DNA of 64,000 nucleotides from Ancylomarina subtilis (GCF_004217115.1 NZ_SHKN01000001.1:1305781-1369780); one strand, 5' to 3'; counted from the first letter of the stretch, positions 1 through 9,754 are shown. The notes: generated by a model from the sequence alone, not told the origin. Numbers and translations are program-made.

Positions 1-358
1 CTGCATCCCAAAGCATTAAATCAGAGCTTACATCACCAACAACTGCATCGCCACTCCCATCATAGAGCGCAATTCCCTCATCACCAAAAGCATAAAACAA
101 GTCGTTGCTTTGTGCCAGCATGGTTGCCAGTGAAAGCCTGGCTCCTTTTCCGGCATCGAAACTAAAGGAATAGGTCACTCCCGGTCCAATACCATCTGTC
201 GTTCCCGAATTAAAAAAAGCCTTCCCCATTTGGATATTCTCAATCTTCACTGTAAAAGTCCCCTTTTTAACAGGTGTCATCATGTTGTCGTCATCATCAT
301 CATTACATGCAGTAAGCAACAAGATGCCGACCATTGTAGCATAAATTAATTTTTTCAT
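1..358 (-). CDS. Spondin-domain lipoprotein (C-terminus outside window)
   Basis: The gene begins with ATG at 358 and runs off the left edge, so only the first 119 codons are visible. The N-terminus has a short hydrophobic stretch followed by the lipobox LLTAC and an Asp-rich linker (six Asp and Asn residues), typical of a Bacteroidota surface or periplasmic lipoprotein. The rest (FTVKIENI..., PGVTYSF, LSLATMLAQSNDLFYAF, GIALYDGSG) matches the spondin N-terminal fold found in secreted bacterial proteins. Role unknown; such domains are thought to be adhesive or ligand-binding. A TACTTTTG -7 box and a perfect dyad lie just upstream. Confidence 0.75.
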   Translation of the reverse strand, partial: MKKLIYATMVGILLLTACNDDDDDNMMTPVKKGTFTVKIENIQMGKAFFNSGTTDGIGPGVTYSFSFDAGKGARLSLATMLAQSNDLFYAFGDEGIALYDGSGDAVVGDVSSDLMLWDA

Positions 359-424
359 AGTTCTAAATTTTATAAGTTTCAATTATGAATTTAATCATCG
401 AGACCTATGGCTAAGATCTTTATT

Positions 425-462
425 CAAAAGTAGAACATCAGCTTACCTTAAAATGTAAGCTG
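425..462 (-). promoter_or_regulatory. Promoter -7 box plus perfect dyad operator
   Basis: On the minus strand TACTTTTG (432..425) matches the Bacteroidota -7 consensus TAnnTTTG for the lipoprotein gene. The -33 region has no TTTG; instead it holds a perfect 8-bp inverted repeat, CAGCTTAC at 439-446 and GTAAGCTG at 455-462, separated by 8 bp. The position suggests an activator or repressor site. The Crp/Fnr regulator encoded next door is a candidate binder (inference). Confidence 0.45.
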
Positions 463-481
463 CATCACATATGGCTATTTT

Positions 482-523
482 TTCTAAAAAAAAGAGCTGC
501 AATCATTACAATTGCAGCTCTTT
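482..523 (-). terminator. Rho-independent terminator of the Crp/Fnr gene
   Basis: A 13-bp perfect stem (491-503 paired with 511-523, core GAGCTGCAAT) has a 7-nt loop. On the minus strand it is followed by a run of T residues, so it terminates transcription of the regulator gene ending at 558. Confidence 0.85.
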
Positions 524-557
524 ACTATTCAATTTCAGATCTTATTAACAGCTTTTA

Positions 558-1235
558 TTACCTCATTGAGAGTTTGTCAAAGTTGAGTATTTGTATTTCC
601 TTTCTGGAATAATCAATCACCCCTTCATGTTTTAACTCGTTGAACAAACGCGTAACCGTTTCGCGTTTTGTTCCAATTAAATCAGCAAAATCCTTTTGCG
701 TGTAAAAATGTGTCAGGCGTATAACATCTCCTCTCTTTACGCCATTTTCTTCAGCCAATTCTTTTATAAACTCACACAAACGTGTTCTGACATCCTGAAA
801 TAAAAGGGATTCAAACCGACGCTCCATCTTCTTAATTCTAAAACCTATTAATTTATAAATCGATAAACCAAACTTTTCATTTTCACGCATTAATTTGTAC
901 ATGTTAGGCAATTCCATCGGACAAAGCTGAGTTGGTTCAGTACAAGCCAGCGCGTAATCGACCCTTTTGTCTGATCCCAAAATTGCTTTTTCACCGAAGA
1001 TTTCCCCTTTACCCAGAATGGCTTTCACAACCTCATCCCCATCTTTGTTATATGAAACTATCTTCACCTTTCCTTTACTTATCATGAATATCTTCTGAGA
1101 CCTATCACCAGGAAAATAAATAAAATCACCACTTTTATAAGTCTTAAAATGATCCTGTTCATATTCTTTCAACTTATGAGGACATAGAATATGATATAAA
1201 TTTACATGCTCAAAACACCAAATATTATCTTTCAT
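558..1235 (-). CDS. Crp/Fnr family transcriptional regulator
   Basis: A 225-residue regulator with an N-terminal cyclic-nucleotide-binding-type beta roll (about residues 20-130, including GKGEIFGEKAIL) and a C-terminal winged helix-turn-helix (about 150-220). The recognition helix TKRETVTRLFNE (189-200) carries the R-E-x-x-x-R pattern of the family. The Fe-S cysteine pattern of true FNR is absent, so the ligand is not predictable. It is transcribed alone and ends at a strong terminator. It may control the adjacent lipoprotein gene, whose promoter has a dyad, or the divergent glycosidase gene; both are inferences. Confidence 0.88.
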   Translation of the reverse strand: MKDNIWCFEHVNLYHILCPHKLKEYEQDHFKTYKSGDFIYFPGDRSQKIFMISKGKVKIVSYNKDGDEVVKAILGKGEIFGEKAILGSDKRVDYALACTEPTQLCPMELPNMYKLMRENEKFGLSIYKLIGFRIKKMERRFESLLFQDVRTRLCEFIKELAEENGVKRGDVIRLTHFYTQKDFADLIGTKRETVTRLFNELKHEGVIDYSRKEIQILNFDKLSMR

Positions 1236-1396
1236 CAGTTTATTTCAATTTTGATTACCTTAAGTTAATACATTTTTGATTGAATACACAGATTAATAAC
1301 TTTTCGGAATCAGTATAAACGCAGTCATTCAGCCCTTTACACAATTTTTTTGTTCATCATTTTCAACTATCTTTAAACTTAAACCAAAACTTAACT

Positions 1397-3631
1397 ATGA
1401 AACATCACATTTCATTCATACAATACTTTAGTTTAGTTATTTGTTTTGTTTTGATTTCTAGTTGTGATTTTACTCAGATCAATCTGTTTCATTCAAAAGA
1501 ATATAAAGTATTTCCTGATGCCGTTAAGCAAGGCGATTATTTTGCCAAAGCCTTAAGTTCCACGCATCTTATTTCGAATTATCCTATTGACAGCACAATG
1601 TCCATCAAGGATACACTCCACTGGCGTCTCACAAAAGATCTTTCGCATTACCCTAAATTTGAATCCGATTTTCAGATTCTAAATGCCATATACAATCTAT
1701 CTCTTGAAGAATTAGAGCAAAATATTAATCCGGATAGTTTATTCGATACCGGAGAAAAGTGGAAAGGCGTTTGGACACGAGACATCAGTTATAGCATCAT
1801 TTTAGCCTTAGCCATTACCAATCCTGAAATATCAAAAAGAAGCCTGATGCATAAGGTGAAAAATGGCAAAATTATTCAGGATCCCGGAACAGGTGGCTCC
1901 TGGCCCATCAGTTCGGACAGAATGATTTGGTCAACTGCAGCCTGGGAAGTTTATCTCAGTACAGGAGACAAACAATGGCTCAAAAAAGCTTATACAATCA
2001 TCAAAAGATCAACTGAAGACGATCTCAATGTTGTGTGGGATTATAACGAACATCTATTCAAGGGTGAATCCTCTTTTCTCGATTGGCGTGAACAGAGCTA
2101 TCCACAATGGATGGATGCCAAAGATATATACAGTGCATTTTCCTTAAGCACTCAGGCTGTACATTATCAAAATCTGGTTGTCCTCTCCAAGATGGGTAAG
2201 GTTCTAAACCGGGATAGTCAAAAATACGAACACATATCTGAAGCGCTTAAAAAAAGCATTAACGAGAAATTCTGGATAAAGAACAAAAAGTACTATGCGC
2301 AATTTAAATACAATGCCTATTCCCCTCTGCTTTCCGAGCGAATGGAATATTTAGGACAAAGCCTTTGCATCCTCTTTAATATTGCCAATGATGAACAGAA
2401 AGAACAGATTATAAACAATACCGTTCAATTGCCTTTTGGGGTACCTTGTTTTTATCCTCAAATACCGAATATTCCGCCCTATCACAACACTAGCATTTGG
2501 CCATTTGTACAAGCTTATTGGAATTGGGCCTCTACCCAAACTGATAATGACAAATCCGTCAATCATGGTTTGGCAGCTTTAATCCGATCATCAGCCTTAT
2601 TCCTAACAAACAAGGAAAATATGCTAGCTGAAACAGGCGATTTTAAAGGGACAGCAATTAATTCGAATCGCCAGCTTTGGAGTATTGCTGGCTCCTTATC
2701 AGGTATTTACAGAGTTTTATTTGGCTTGAAATTTCAGGAAGATCAGCTAAAAATAAGCCCCTATATTCCACGAGAATTTAAAGGCGAACTCAATATTAAG
2801 AATCTAAAGTATCGAAATTCAACACTGGATATTCAGATTTTAGGTTTTGGAAATAAAGTCAATTCATTCATGATTGATAGTTTCCCTCTCAATGAAAATG
2901 TGGTTTCAGGTAGGCTTAAAGGCCATCATCGAATTGTTATTGAAATGAACAACAGCCTTTCTTATAAATCAAAAATAAAAGTAAGGGATAATGTCTATTC
3001 GCCTGAAACGCCGAAAGTTAATTTAATTGATTCGAGTTTGGTTTGGCAACACAATAATAATGTGAGAGAATACAATATTTATTGCAACGGCAAAATGATT
3101 CAAGAGACCAGAGATACTATTTTCAGGCTCCCAAAAACTAAAAATAATTGCAGCTACCAAATCGAAAGCATTGATAAAAACAGGTATAAATCATTCTTAA
3201 GCTCACCAATTCGTGTCTATCGCAGAGGAGAAAGTCAACTCATAGAAGCCGAGTGGTTTACTACTCTGAAAAAACCATACGTCACACTCGATAATAAGAA
3301 CCACTCGAATTTTATCTTTAAGATCAAAGTAAAAGAAAAGGGAACCTATTTTATCGATTTTAAATACGCCAATGGCAATGGGTCCACAACCAGTAACAAT
3401 CAATGTGCAACTCGCAGTTTATGGGTCTCGAATGACTATTTGGGTACTGTTGTTTTTCCTCAGAGAGGTAAAAACGATTGGACAAACTGGGGTTACACAA
3501 ATGCCATCAAAATCAATTTGGATAAAGGAACCAACGATTTAAGTTTAAAACGGGAAACATTTAATAAGAATAGAAATATCAAAAACACTTCTGCTTTAAT
3601 TGATCAAATTCGAATCGTAAAAACAAACTAG
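1397..3631 (+). CDS. Six-hairpin glycosidase-like lipoprotein with C-terminal carbohydrate-binding domain
   Basis: A 744-residue exported lipoprotein: hydrophobic N-terminus ending in the lipobox LISSC. Residues about 120-450 form an (alpha/alpha)6-type catalytic domain, with WKGVWTRDISYSIILALA, GGSWPISSDRMIWSTAAWE and SSFLDWREQSYPQWMD, whose acidic residues resemble those of debranching and GH63/GH78-like families. After a linker, residues about 630-744 look like a CBM6/CBM35-type beta sandwich (IEAEWF..., ALIDQIRIV). The protein probably trims an oligosaccharide at the cell surface. The substrate cannot be read from sequence and no SusC/D pair is nearby. The next gene starts 23 bp downstream and may be cotranscribed. 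Confidence 0.7.
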   Translation: MKHHISFIQYFSLVICFVLISSCDFTQINLFHSKEYKVFPDAVKQGDYFAKALSSTHLISNYPIDSTMSIKDTLHWRLTKDLSHYPKFESDFQILNAIYNLSLEELEQNINPDSLFDTGEKWKGVWTRDISYSIILALAITNPEISKRSLMHKVKNGKIIQDPGTGGSWPISSDRMIWSTAAWEVYLSTGDKQWLKKAYTIIKRSTEDDLNVVWDYNEHLFKGESSFLDWREQSYPQWMDAKDIYSAFSLSTQAVHYQNLVVLSKMGKVLNRDSQKYEHISEALKKSINEKFWIKNKKYYAQFKYNAYSPLLSERMEYLGQSLCILFNIANDEQKEQIINNTVQLPFGVPCFYPQIPNIPPYHNTSIWPFVQAYWNWASTQTDNDKSVNHGLAALIRSSALFLTNKENMLAETGDFKGTAINSNRQLWSIAGSLSGIYRVLFGLKFQEDQLKISPYIPREFKGELNIKNLKYRNSTLDIQILGFGNKVNSFMIDSFPLNENVVSGRLKGHHRIVIEMNNSLSYKSKIKVRDNVYSPETPKVNLIDSSLVWQHNNNVREYNIYCNGKMIQETRDTIFRLPKTKNNCSYQIESIDKNRYKSFLSSPIRVYRRGESQLIEAEWFTTLKKPYVTLDNKNHSNFIFKIKVKEKGTYFIDFKYANGNGSTTSNNQCATRSLWVSNDYLGTVVFPQRGKNDWTNWGYTNAIKINLDKGTNDLSLKRETFNKNRNIKNTSALIDQIRIVKTN

Positions 3632-3654
3632 ACCAAGCTTATACATTTTTTGAT

Positions 3655-4032
3655 ATGAACAGAAAAGAACATGAACAGCCTCTGGTAACTGAAAAATGGG
3701 GTTGGAAATATCACCATCTGGGAATTCCAACAAGCAAGATGATGCCTGATGAACGCTATTTACCTCAATTTAAATTTTACGTCTCTGGTTTTCCCGAAAG
3801 CCCATTTGGTATAGAATGGATGCGATTCGAAGATGACAGCCCCATGCATGAACTAATCAAAACCGTCCCCCATTTGGCTTTTGAAGTTGAGGATCTGGAT
3901 CAGGAACTTGAAAAGCATGCGTTTGAAATACTGGCCCCTCCTAACTCACCCATGGATCAAGTTAGAGTAGCCATGATCAAACACAAGGGAGCTCCCATAG
4001 AACTCATTGAATTTAAACAGAAAAAATCCTGA
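3655..4032 (+). CDS. VOC (glyoxalase/bleomycin-resistance) fold protein
   Basis: A 125-residue protein with the vicinal-oxygen-chelate pattern: an N-terminal KYHHLGIPT, then PHLAFEVEDLDQELEKH, then a C-terminal PIELIEF strand. The His near residue 20 and the Glu near the C-terminus are at positions that often bind metal in the family. It is one module long, as expected for a homodimer. The substrate is unknown. It follows the glycosidase gene by 23 bp and ends at a bidirectional terminator. Confidence 0.7.
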   Translation: MNRKEHEQPLVTEKWGWKYHHLGIPTSKMMPDERYLPQFKFYVSGFPESPFGIEWMRFEDDSPMHELIKTVPHLAFEVEDLDQELEKHAFEILAPPNSPMDQVRVAMIKHKGAPIELIEFKQKKS

Positions 4033-4052
4033 CTCGCATGAATCAGGATTTT
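4023..4052. terminator. Bidirectional terminator between convergent genes
   Basis: The inverted repeat AAAATCCTGA (4023-4032) / TCAGGATTTT (4043-4052) has a 10-nt loop and A/T flanks on both sides. It overlaps the stop codon of the VOC gene and also serves the convergent adenylate kinase gene. Confidence 0.75.
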
Positions 4053-4074
4053 ATATGTTGTATATAATCGATGC

Positions 4075-5244
4075 TTATCGAATTGTCTTAAAAGCCTCAC
4101 TGACAGACTGAGATAGATTATCGAAAATAGTTTCCTCAGTACCAACACCATTTACAACCTGATGTTTATTCTGCTTAGAATAGTATTCACTTACCTTAGA
4201 ACTGCGTTTTTCATATTGTTCCAATCGGTGAATAATAATATCAGTATCCGCATCATAAGCTCTACGACTAAAGGTTTTACCTCGAGCAGCCAAACGTTTA
4301 ATCGACTCCAGAGTTGATACTTCAAGTTCAAGAGCTGTCGTAATGGTTGATTGCATACGTCTCAACAAGCCATCAAGAATATAGGCTTGAACAATGGTAC
4401 GAGGGAATCCCTTAAAAATAAAACCATTAGCATCAGAATGTATTTTAATCTGACGCTCGATCAACTTAATGGCAATCTCATCCGGAACGATATCTCCTTT
4501 TTCGATATATTCCTTAGCACTCATCCCCATTTCAGTTCCCTTCTTAATCTCCTGACGCATTAAATGACCTGTTGAAATATAAACCAGATTAAATTTCTTA
4601 GCCAACATGCGTCCTTGGGTTCCTTTACCTGAACCCGGAGGGCCTAAAAGAACCATATTCATCCATGAACGTTCAAGAGTCTGATCGACAACAGCCTTTA
4701 AACGTCCAAAAATCTCATCAATATCTCCCATTCCATCAATAGGATGATAGATATCCTTCTCCTTATAAAACTCAGCAACGGGCGATGTCTTAGTCTCGTA
4801 CTCCTTCAGTCGAACATCAATCACCTCTTCTGTATCATCCGAGCGATTTTCGGTTTCGGCACGTTTAAGAAGACGATTTTTTAAATTATCGTGAGGAACT
4901 TCCAAACTCAACATACAGTCAAGCTTTGTATTCAACTTAAGCAATAGACCTTCAAGAATATAGGCCTGAACTGTTGTTCGTGGAAAACCATCGAATAGAA
5001 ATCCTTTAACATCTGTATTTGCCGTAATTCTCTCTTCAATAATCTGAACGATAATTTCATCAGGGACCAATCCCCCTTTTTTAATGATATCCTTAGCCTG
5101 AAGTCCAAGTTCAGTGCCTTCTGCAATTTCTGCTCTTAAAATATCACCAGTAGAGATGTAAGCCAAGTTGTATTTTTCAACCAGCATTTTTGATTGAGTT
5201 CCCTTACCAGCTCCTGGAGGGCCGAATAATGCTATATTTAACAT
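4075..5244 (-). CDS. adk: Tandem-fused adenylate kinase, second half degenerate
   Basis: A 389-residue protein with two consecutive adenylate kinase domains (bacterial Adk is normally about 190-215 residues). The first half (1-190) has the P-loop GPPGAGKGTQ (8-17), STGDILR (31-37), FDGFPRT (84-90) and a lid containing RSDDTEE. The second half (about 196-389) keeps the P-loop GPPGSGKGTQ (201-210), but STGD is STGH (H227) and DGFPR is KGFPR (K278). Both positions are conserved aspartates that help coordinate Mg-nucleotide. The first half is predicted to make ADP from ATP and AMP; the second may bind nucleotide without catalysis (inference). There is no stop or frameshift between the halves, so this is a true fusion. 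Confidence 0.9.
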   Translation of the reverse strand: MLNIALFGPPGAGKGTQSKMLVEKYNLAYISTGDILRAEIAEGTELGLQAKDIIKKGGLVPDEIIVQIIEERITANTDVKGFLFDGFPRTTVQAYILEGLLLKLNTKLDCMLSLEVPHDNLKNRLLKRAETENRSDDTEEVIDVRLKEYETKTSPVAEFYKEKDIYHPIDGMGDIDEIFGRLKAVVDQTLERSWMNMVLLGPPGSGKGTQGRMLAKKFNLVYISTGHLMRQEIKKGTEMGMSAKEYIEKGDIVPDEIAIKLIERQIKIHSDANGFIFKGFPRTIVQAYILDGLLRRMQSTITTALELEVSTLESIKRLAARGKTFSRRAYDADTDIIIHRLEQYEKRSSKVSEYYSKQNKHQVVNGVGTEETIFDNLSQSVSEAFKTIR

Positions 5245-5410
5245 GCGTAGATATTAATGAGTGTTTGTAGTATTAATGAAATCAAAATTAGAAAAAAAAG
5301 AGAAGCCTACATATAATTTCTTGATTTTATATGAAACAGAACAGCTCCATTTAATGTCTCATTCTCAAACAAATCAGATTAAGCAGATTCAAAACAGTGA
5401 AGTTTCAAGC

Positions 5411-5788
5411 TTACCTAAACAAATATCGAGGTGAAAAATTCCTCTTAAAGAGTTTCAAACCATACCTGAAAAACCAGGACAAAAGATGCAATAAACCAAT
5501 CAGGAAAAAAATGGGATAAATGGGATTCGTCCAAAACGTATGATTAATAACGGAAAAATAAGAGTAGGCAATGACCAATATTAACCCACCCAATAATTCA
5601 AACCTCCATACCAAAACGAGAGCAAACATCATCAACATGTGTGAATAAAAGAGTTTCAGCAAATGCGGACTCATCTTGTTGGGATCATCAATACCAAACT
5701 CAATAGCAAACCATGCAAAAAAGAGGAAAAGAAAAATCCCTAAAAGACGTGCTAACCAACGAAAAATTACGGTGAGGAGTTTCTGCAT
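5411..5788 (-). CDS. Small integral membrane protein
   Basis: A 125-residue protein with four predicted membrane segments (about residues 12-30, 44-62, 64-80 and 88-106) and a basic C-terminal tail. It resembles short uncharacterised membrane proteins common in Bacteroidota, with the motif FAWFAIEFGID in the first segment. No catalytic residues are recognisable. It is transcribed alone; function unknown. Confidence 0.6.
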   Translation of the reverse strand: MQKLLTVIFRWLARLLGIFLFLFFAWFAIEFGIDDPNKMSPHLLKLFYSHMLMMFALVLVWRFELLGGLILVIAYSYFSVINHTFWTNPIYPIFFLIGLLHLLSWFFRYGLKLFKRNFSPRYLFR

Positions 5789-5944
5789 TATTCTTAGTTT
5801 AGAGACTGGTTGTGATCTTTCCCAAATATAGATGAATAATTAAAAAATTGAAAATATCTGATCTGCATATTATTAATAATAATTAAATAAGTCAAATAAA
5901 CGGACAATATAAATCTGAGTTAAAGCATTGAATCTTAATTATTG

Positions 5945-5975
5945 TTGACTTTCTGCTTTTTTCGCCTTATCTTTT
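5945..5975 (+). promoter_or_regulatory. Bacteroidota-type promoter
   Basis: TTG at 5945-5947, a 20-bp spacer, then TATCTTTT at 5968-5975, which matches TAnnTTTG except for the last base. It lies 60 bp upstream of the zinc-ribbon protein start at 6035. Confidence 0.45.
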
Positions 5976-6034
5976 TTATAGAATTATAAATAAACAGCAG
6001 CAAACTATTATTTGAAATCTAAAAATAGGGCCTT

Positions 6035-6436
6035 ATGAAAGCAAATTACATCTGTCCACACTGTCGAAGCTTTTTAAATGTTGGCGATAAAATCATTATT
6101 GCTGCAAAAAACAGTAAAAAAGAAAAAGGAATTCTTCTTTTTAGTATGGAACTGGGCGACTATACCGTCTTAAAACACCCCTCGTTTAATATCGAAATTG
6201 GTGAAAAAGTAAACATGTACTGCCCGTCCTGTAGCGCAAACCTAAAGAAACATAAGGTTCATAATAATCTCTTTGGTATTATCATGCAGGATGAAGAAGA
6301 TAACGAAATGCAAATCCTGTTTTCGGGAACCTATGGTGAAAAGTGCACCTATCGTATCACAAATAAGGATGTTGAATCTTTTGGCAAAGATGCCGGTAAA
6401 TATCTCGACTTAGACAATCTCATCTCAATGAGTTAA
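6035..6436 (+). CDS. Zinc-ribbon-like hypothetical protein
   Basis: A 133-residue cytoplasmic protein with two CxxC pairs, CPHC (8-11) and CPSC (about 63-66), spaced like a four-cysteine zinc ribbon. The remainder is beta-rich and ends in an acidic tail. I do not recognise the family. It stands alone, with its own promoter and a terminator directly after the stop. Confidence 0.6.
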   Translation: MKANYICPHCRSFLNVGDKIIIAAKNSKKEKGILLFSMELGDYTVLKHPSFNIEIGEKVNMYCPSCSANLKKHKVHNNLFGIIMQDEEDNEMQILFSGTYGEKCTYRITNKDVESFGKDAGKYLDLDNLISMS

Positions 6437-6440
6437 GCAT

Positions 6441-6474
6441 AAAAAAAAACGAGTTCTCATGAACTCGTTTTTTA
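6441..6474. terminator. Bidirectional terminator
   Basis: Stem AAACGAGTTC (6447-6456) / GAACTCGTTT (6461-6470) with the 4-nt loop TCAT, flanked by A-runs on the left and T-runs on the right. It lies between the convergent zinc-ribbon and TRIC-like genes. Confidence 0.9.
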
Positions 6475-6477
6475 TTC

Positions 6478-7083
6478 TCAATATTTTAATACAGGCAAGC
6501 TCAGCTTGTAACGAATACAAAACAATCGGAATACGATAATGCAGATAACCGTCACAAAAAGATTGACTGTAGGATCTACATGCAAATATTTTAAAATCAA
6601 GAATAACAATCCCCCCACAATACAGGCCACTGCATAAATTTCTTTGCGGAAGATTAATGGAATATCATTACATAAAGTATCACGAATAACCCCACCCATT
6701 ACAGCTGAAAACAAGCCCATAATGATTGCCAGTACAGGATGAATAGATAAAGAAATGGCTTTCTCTATGCCAATAATTGTAAACACCCCTATTCCAATCG
6801 TATCGAAGAGAAAGAGGGTACGCTTCAACTGCATAATCATATTCTTAAACAGAAATGTTGCTATCACTCCAAGAGTAATCACCAGTAAATAATTCAAATC
6901 AGAAATCCATGCCACGGGAAAGTTGCCCAAAATAAGGTCACGCAACGTTCCACCGCCTATTGCCGTTATAAATCCGGTAAAGAAAGCGCCGAACAAATCG
7001 AGTTTCTTATTGGCAGCCGAAAGTGTTCCGGAAATTGCAAAAACAAAAGTTCCGATTAAATCGAGGGCGTAAATTACAGACAT
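6478..7083 (-). CDS. TRIC/UPF0126-type cation channel family membrane protein
   Basis: A 201-residue membrane protein with about seven hydrophobic segments, built as an internal repeat. Each half carries the family signature: GGGTLRDLI near residue 43 and GGVIRDTL near residue 129. This is the UPF0126 (YadS/YicG-like) family, whose members form trimeric cation channels related to eukaryotic TRIC. Ion specificity is not known for this protein. It is transcribed alone. Confidence 0.85.
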   Translation of the reverse strand: MSVIYALDLIGTFVFAISGTLSAANKKLDLFGAFFTGFITAIGGGTLRDLILGNFPVAWISDLNYLLVITLGVIATFLFKNMIMQLKRTLFLFDTIGIGVFTIIGIEKAISLSIHPVLAIIMGLFSAVMGGVIRDTLCNDIPLIFRKEIYAVACIVGGLLFLILKYLHVDPTVNLFVTVICIIVFRLFCIRYKLSLPVLKY

Positions 7084-7109
7084 AACGATCGTTAAGGATT
7101 AAATGATTT

Positions 7110-7142
7110 AAAAATGAGCCTCCCAATTGAATCGGGAGGCTC
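7110..7142 (-). terminator. Terminator of maeB
   Basis: Perfect 9-bp stem GAGCCTCCC (7116-7124) / GGGAGGCTC (7134-7142), followed by a T-run on the minus strand. It lies 52 bp downstream of the malic enzyme stop codon. Confidence 0.85.
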
Positions 7143-7193
7143 CTTATATGCGTCTTTTTAAGAGTTGATTATCGAATCAGTTCGAAAATCGTT

Positions 7194-9461
7194 TTATTTT
7201 TCTTCTTGTGCATCAACGACTGCAATTGCAGTCATATTAATCAATTCGCGAACGGTACAACCCATTGGTACCACGTGAAAAGGCTTGGCTGTTCCCAGAA
7301 TAATGGGTCCGATATTTTCGGAATCACCAAGATCCTGCATCAACTTGTAAGCAATGTTTCCAGAACTTAAGTTAGGGAAAATAAGTGTATTCACATCTTT
7401 TCCTTTAAGCTTGTTGAATGGGAAATTCGCATCACGAAGATTCTTATCCATTGCAAAGTTCAGTAACATCTCGCCATCAACAGCTAATTCCGGATGATTT
7501 GTATGAAGCGACTCAATTGCTTTATGCACACGTTTAGGACTTCCCTTTTTCACAGCGCCAAAGTTCGAATAGGAAAGCATGGCCATCACAGGCTCCTGAT
7601 TGAATTTCTTAACCGCACGTGCAGTAATCAATGTGGTATCAATCAATGATTCTGATGTTGGTTCTGAATTTACGGTGGTATCTGCAAAGAAAAGAGGTCC
7701 TTTCTTAGTCATTACAATGTTCATTCCCACCAGCGTCTTCATTCCCTTTTCTTTACCAATTACTTTTTCAGCAATATTCAAAGTTTCGAAATAACGGGTT
7801 GCGTAACCCGAGATAAAGGCATCGGCCTCACCCACTTCAACCATGGTAGCTGCAAAATAATTGCGATCGAACATCTTCTCAACAGCCTCTTTGTGCACAA
7901 GACCTTTACGTCCAAGTTTCGCACAAAGCACATCCGCATAACGCGTTCTTCTTGCGCGCTCAGCTTCTGAACGGATATCGATAATCTCCGCACCTTCAAG
8001 GTCAAGATCATTTTCTTCAACCAACCGCTGAATGTTTTCGTTATTACCCAACAAAATAGGTTTCGCGATCCCTTCGTGAAGTGCAATTTGAGCTGCTTTA
8101 AGAATATTAAAGTTGTTTGCTTCAGGGAATACAACACGCTTCGGTGCTTTCTTCGCTTTGTTAAAGATGGTACGCAATAACTCATTCTCGGTACCCAATC
8201 TCATTTTCAATTCTTCAGCATAAGCATCCCAATCCATATCGGTTTTTCGGGCAACGCCTGAATCAACAGCAGCTTTAGCTACAGCTACGGCTACACGAGA
8301 AACCAAACGAGGATCCATAGCCTTAGGAATAATGTAGTGCTTACCAAAGGTGATATTCGCCTCATCATATGCTGCATGCACCGACTCCGGAACAGGTTCT
8401 TTGGCCAACTCAGCGATAGCATGAACCGAAGCAATTTTCATTTCTTCGTTGATCGCAGTCGCTCTAACATCCAGTGCTCCACGAAAAATATAAGGGAATC
8501 CCAATACATTATTAATCTGATTCGGATAATCTGAACGACCGGTAGCAACGACAATATCATCGCGAACTTCCATAGCCTCATCATAATCGATCTCAGGATC
8601 CGGATTGGCTAAGGCGAAAACAACTGGATTTGGAGCCATAGATGCAACCATCTCTTTTGACATCGCACCGCCAACTGAAAGACCTAAAAACACATCGCAT
8701 CCAACCACAGCCTCGGCTAAAGTATTTAAATCTCTATTGGTAATGAATTGCTTTTTCTGCTCATTTAAATCTGTACGCTTCGCGTTGATCACCCCACGGC
8801 TATCACACATCACGACATTTTCAGGTTTTACTCCCAAAGAAATATAAAGTTTTGTACAAGATACGGCAGCTGCGCCGGCCCCATTTACAACGACTTTTAC
8901 ATCTTCAATCTTCTTATTCCCCAGCTCAAGAGCATTTAATAAACCTGCAGCTGAGATAATAGCCGTTCCGTGCTGATCATCGTGCATCACCGGAATATCC
9001 AGTTCCGCTTTCAGTCTCTCCTCAATTTCAAAACACTCTGGCGCTTTGATATCTTCGAGATTGATCCCCCCAAAAGTTGGGGCAATCGCTTTTACTGTTT
9101 CAATGAACTTATCAACATCCGTCGCGTCCACCTCAATATCGAATACATCGATATCAGAAAATATTTTAAAGAGAAGGCCTTTCCCTTCCATAACAGGCTT
9201 CCCTGCCAATGCGCCTATGTCTCCAAGGCCCAAAACTGCTGTACCGTTTGAAATTACGGCAACTAAATTTCCTTTACCTGTATAACGATAAGCGTCTTCA
9301 GGATTTTTTTCAATTTCAAGACAAGGTTCTGCTACTCCCGGGCTGTATGCCAATGATAGATCACGTTGAGTCCTGTAGGGTTTCGTAGGGATCACCTCAA
9401 TTTTCCCGGGGCGTCCTTCTGAATGATAATTTAATGCGTCAGTTGACTTTTGTTTAGACAT
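7194..9461 (-). CDS. maeB: NADP-dependent malic enzyme with phosphotransacetylase-like domain
   Basis: The MaeB-type malic enzyme oxidatively decarboxylates malate to pyruvate with NADP. The N-terminal two-thirds holds the malic enzyme domain ([29 protein letters not shown] for the dinucleotide). The C-terminal ~320 residues are a phosphotransacetylase-like module (RVVFPEANN onward), the usual regulatory tail of MaeB. ATG at 9461 gives 755 residues and starts [14 protein letters not shown], as in homologues; a TTG nine codons upstream also keeps the frame but is less likely. It has its own promoter and terminator. Confidence 0.95.
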   Translation of the reverse strand: MSKQKSTDALNYHSEGRPGKIEVIPTKPYRTQRDLSLAYSPGVAEPCLEIEKNPEDAYRYTGKGNLVAVISNGTAVLGLGDIGALAGKPVMEGKGLLFKIFSDIDVFDIEVDATDVDKFIETVKAIAPTFGGINLEDIKAPECFEIEERLKAELDIPVMHDDQHGTAIISAAGLLNALELGNKKIEDVKVVVNGAGAAAVSCTKLYISLGVKPENVVMCDSRGVINAKRTDLNEQKKQFITNRDLNTLAEAVVGCDVFLGLSVGGAMSKEMVASMAPNPVVFALANPDPEIDYDEAMEVRDDIVVATGRSDYPNQINNVLGFPYIFRGALDVRATAINEEMKIASVHAIAELAKEPVPESVHAAYDEANITFGKHYIIPKAMDPRLVSRVAVAVAKAAVDSGVARKTDMDWDAYAEELKMRLGTENELLRTIFNKAKKAPKRVVFPEANNFNILKAAQIALHEGIAKPILLGNNENIQRLVEENDLDLEGAEIIDIRSEAERARRTRYADVLCAKLGRKGLVHKEAVEKMFDRNYFAATMVEVGEADAFISGYATRYFETLNIAEKVIGKEKGMKTLVGMNIVMTKKGPLFFADTTVNSEPTSESLIDTTLITARAVKKFNQEPVMAMLSYSNFGAVKKGSPKRVHKAIESLHTNHPELAVDGEMLLNFAMDKNLRDANFPFNKLKGKDVNTLIFPNLSSGNIAYKLMQDLGDSENIGPIILGTAKPFHVVPMGCTVRELINMTAIAVVDAQEEK

Positions 9462-9561
9462 AACTGTATGGTTGTTGTTTTTGCTCAAAATATGAGCTGT
9501 TTTAAGTTTGGAAATTATCCTTAAAAGAATCTTAGTATTCAGTAAACGACCACTTTATGTC

Positions 9562-9593
9562 TAAAGATAATCTATAAAACTAAGCCTTTCAAA
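9562..9593 (-). promoter_or_regulatory. maeB promoter
   Basis: On the minus strand, TTTG (9593..9590), a 20-bp spacer, then TATCTTTA (9569..9562), seven of eight bases of the TAnnTTTG -7 consensus. It is about 100 bp upstream of the maeB ATG. Confidence 0.6.
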
Positions 9594-9754
9594 GATTTTG
9601 CAAATCTACGTATAAATCAGGAAAGAAAGTTTCCCTTTTTAGAATGATTTCACTAACTTGAGAACTCCGTGTTTTCGCTGATCTCATTATCACAGTTATA
9701 AGTGTCAAGTATTAAATTTCTCGATATAGGCATAAAGATTATTGATTAATATAA

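Noticed and set aside
8970-9285. ORFs on the plus strand inside maeB
   Set aside because: They are antisense shadows of a well-conserved gene with no independent signals.
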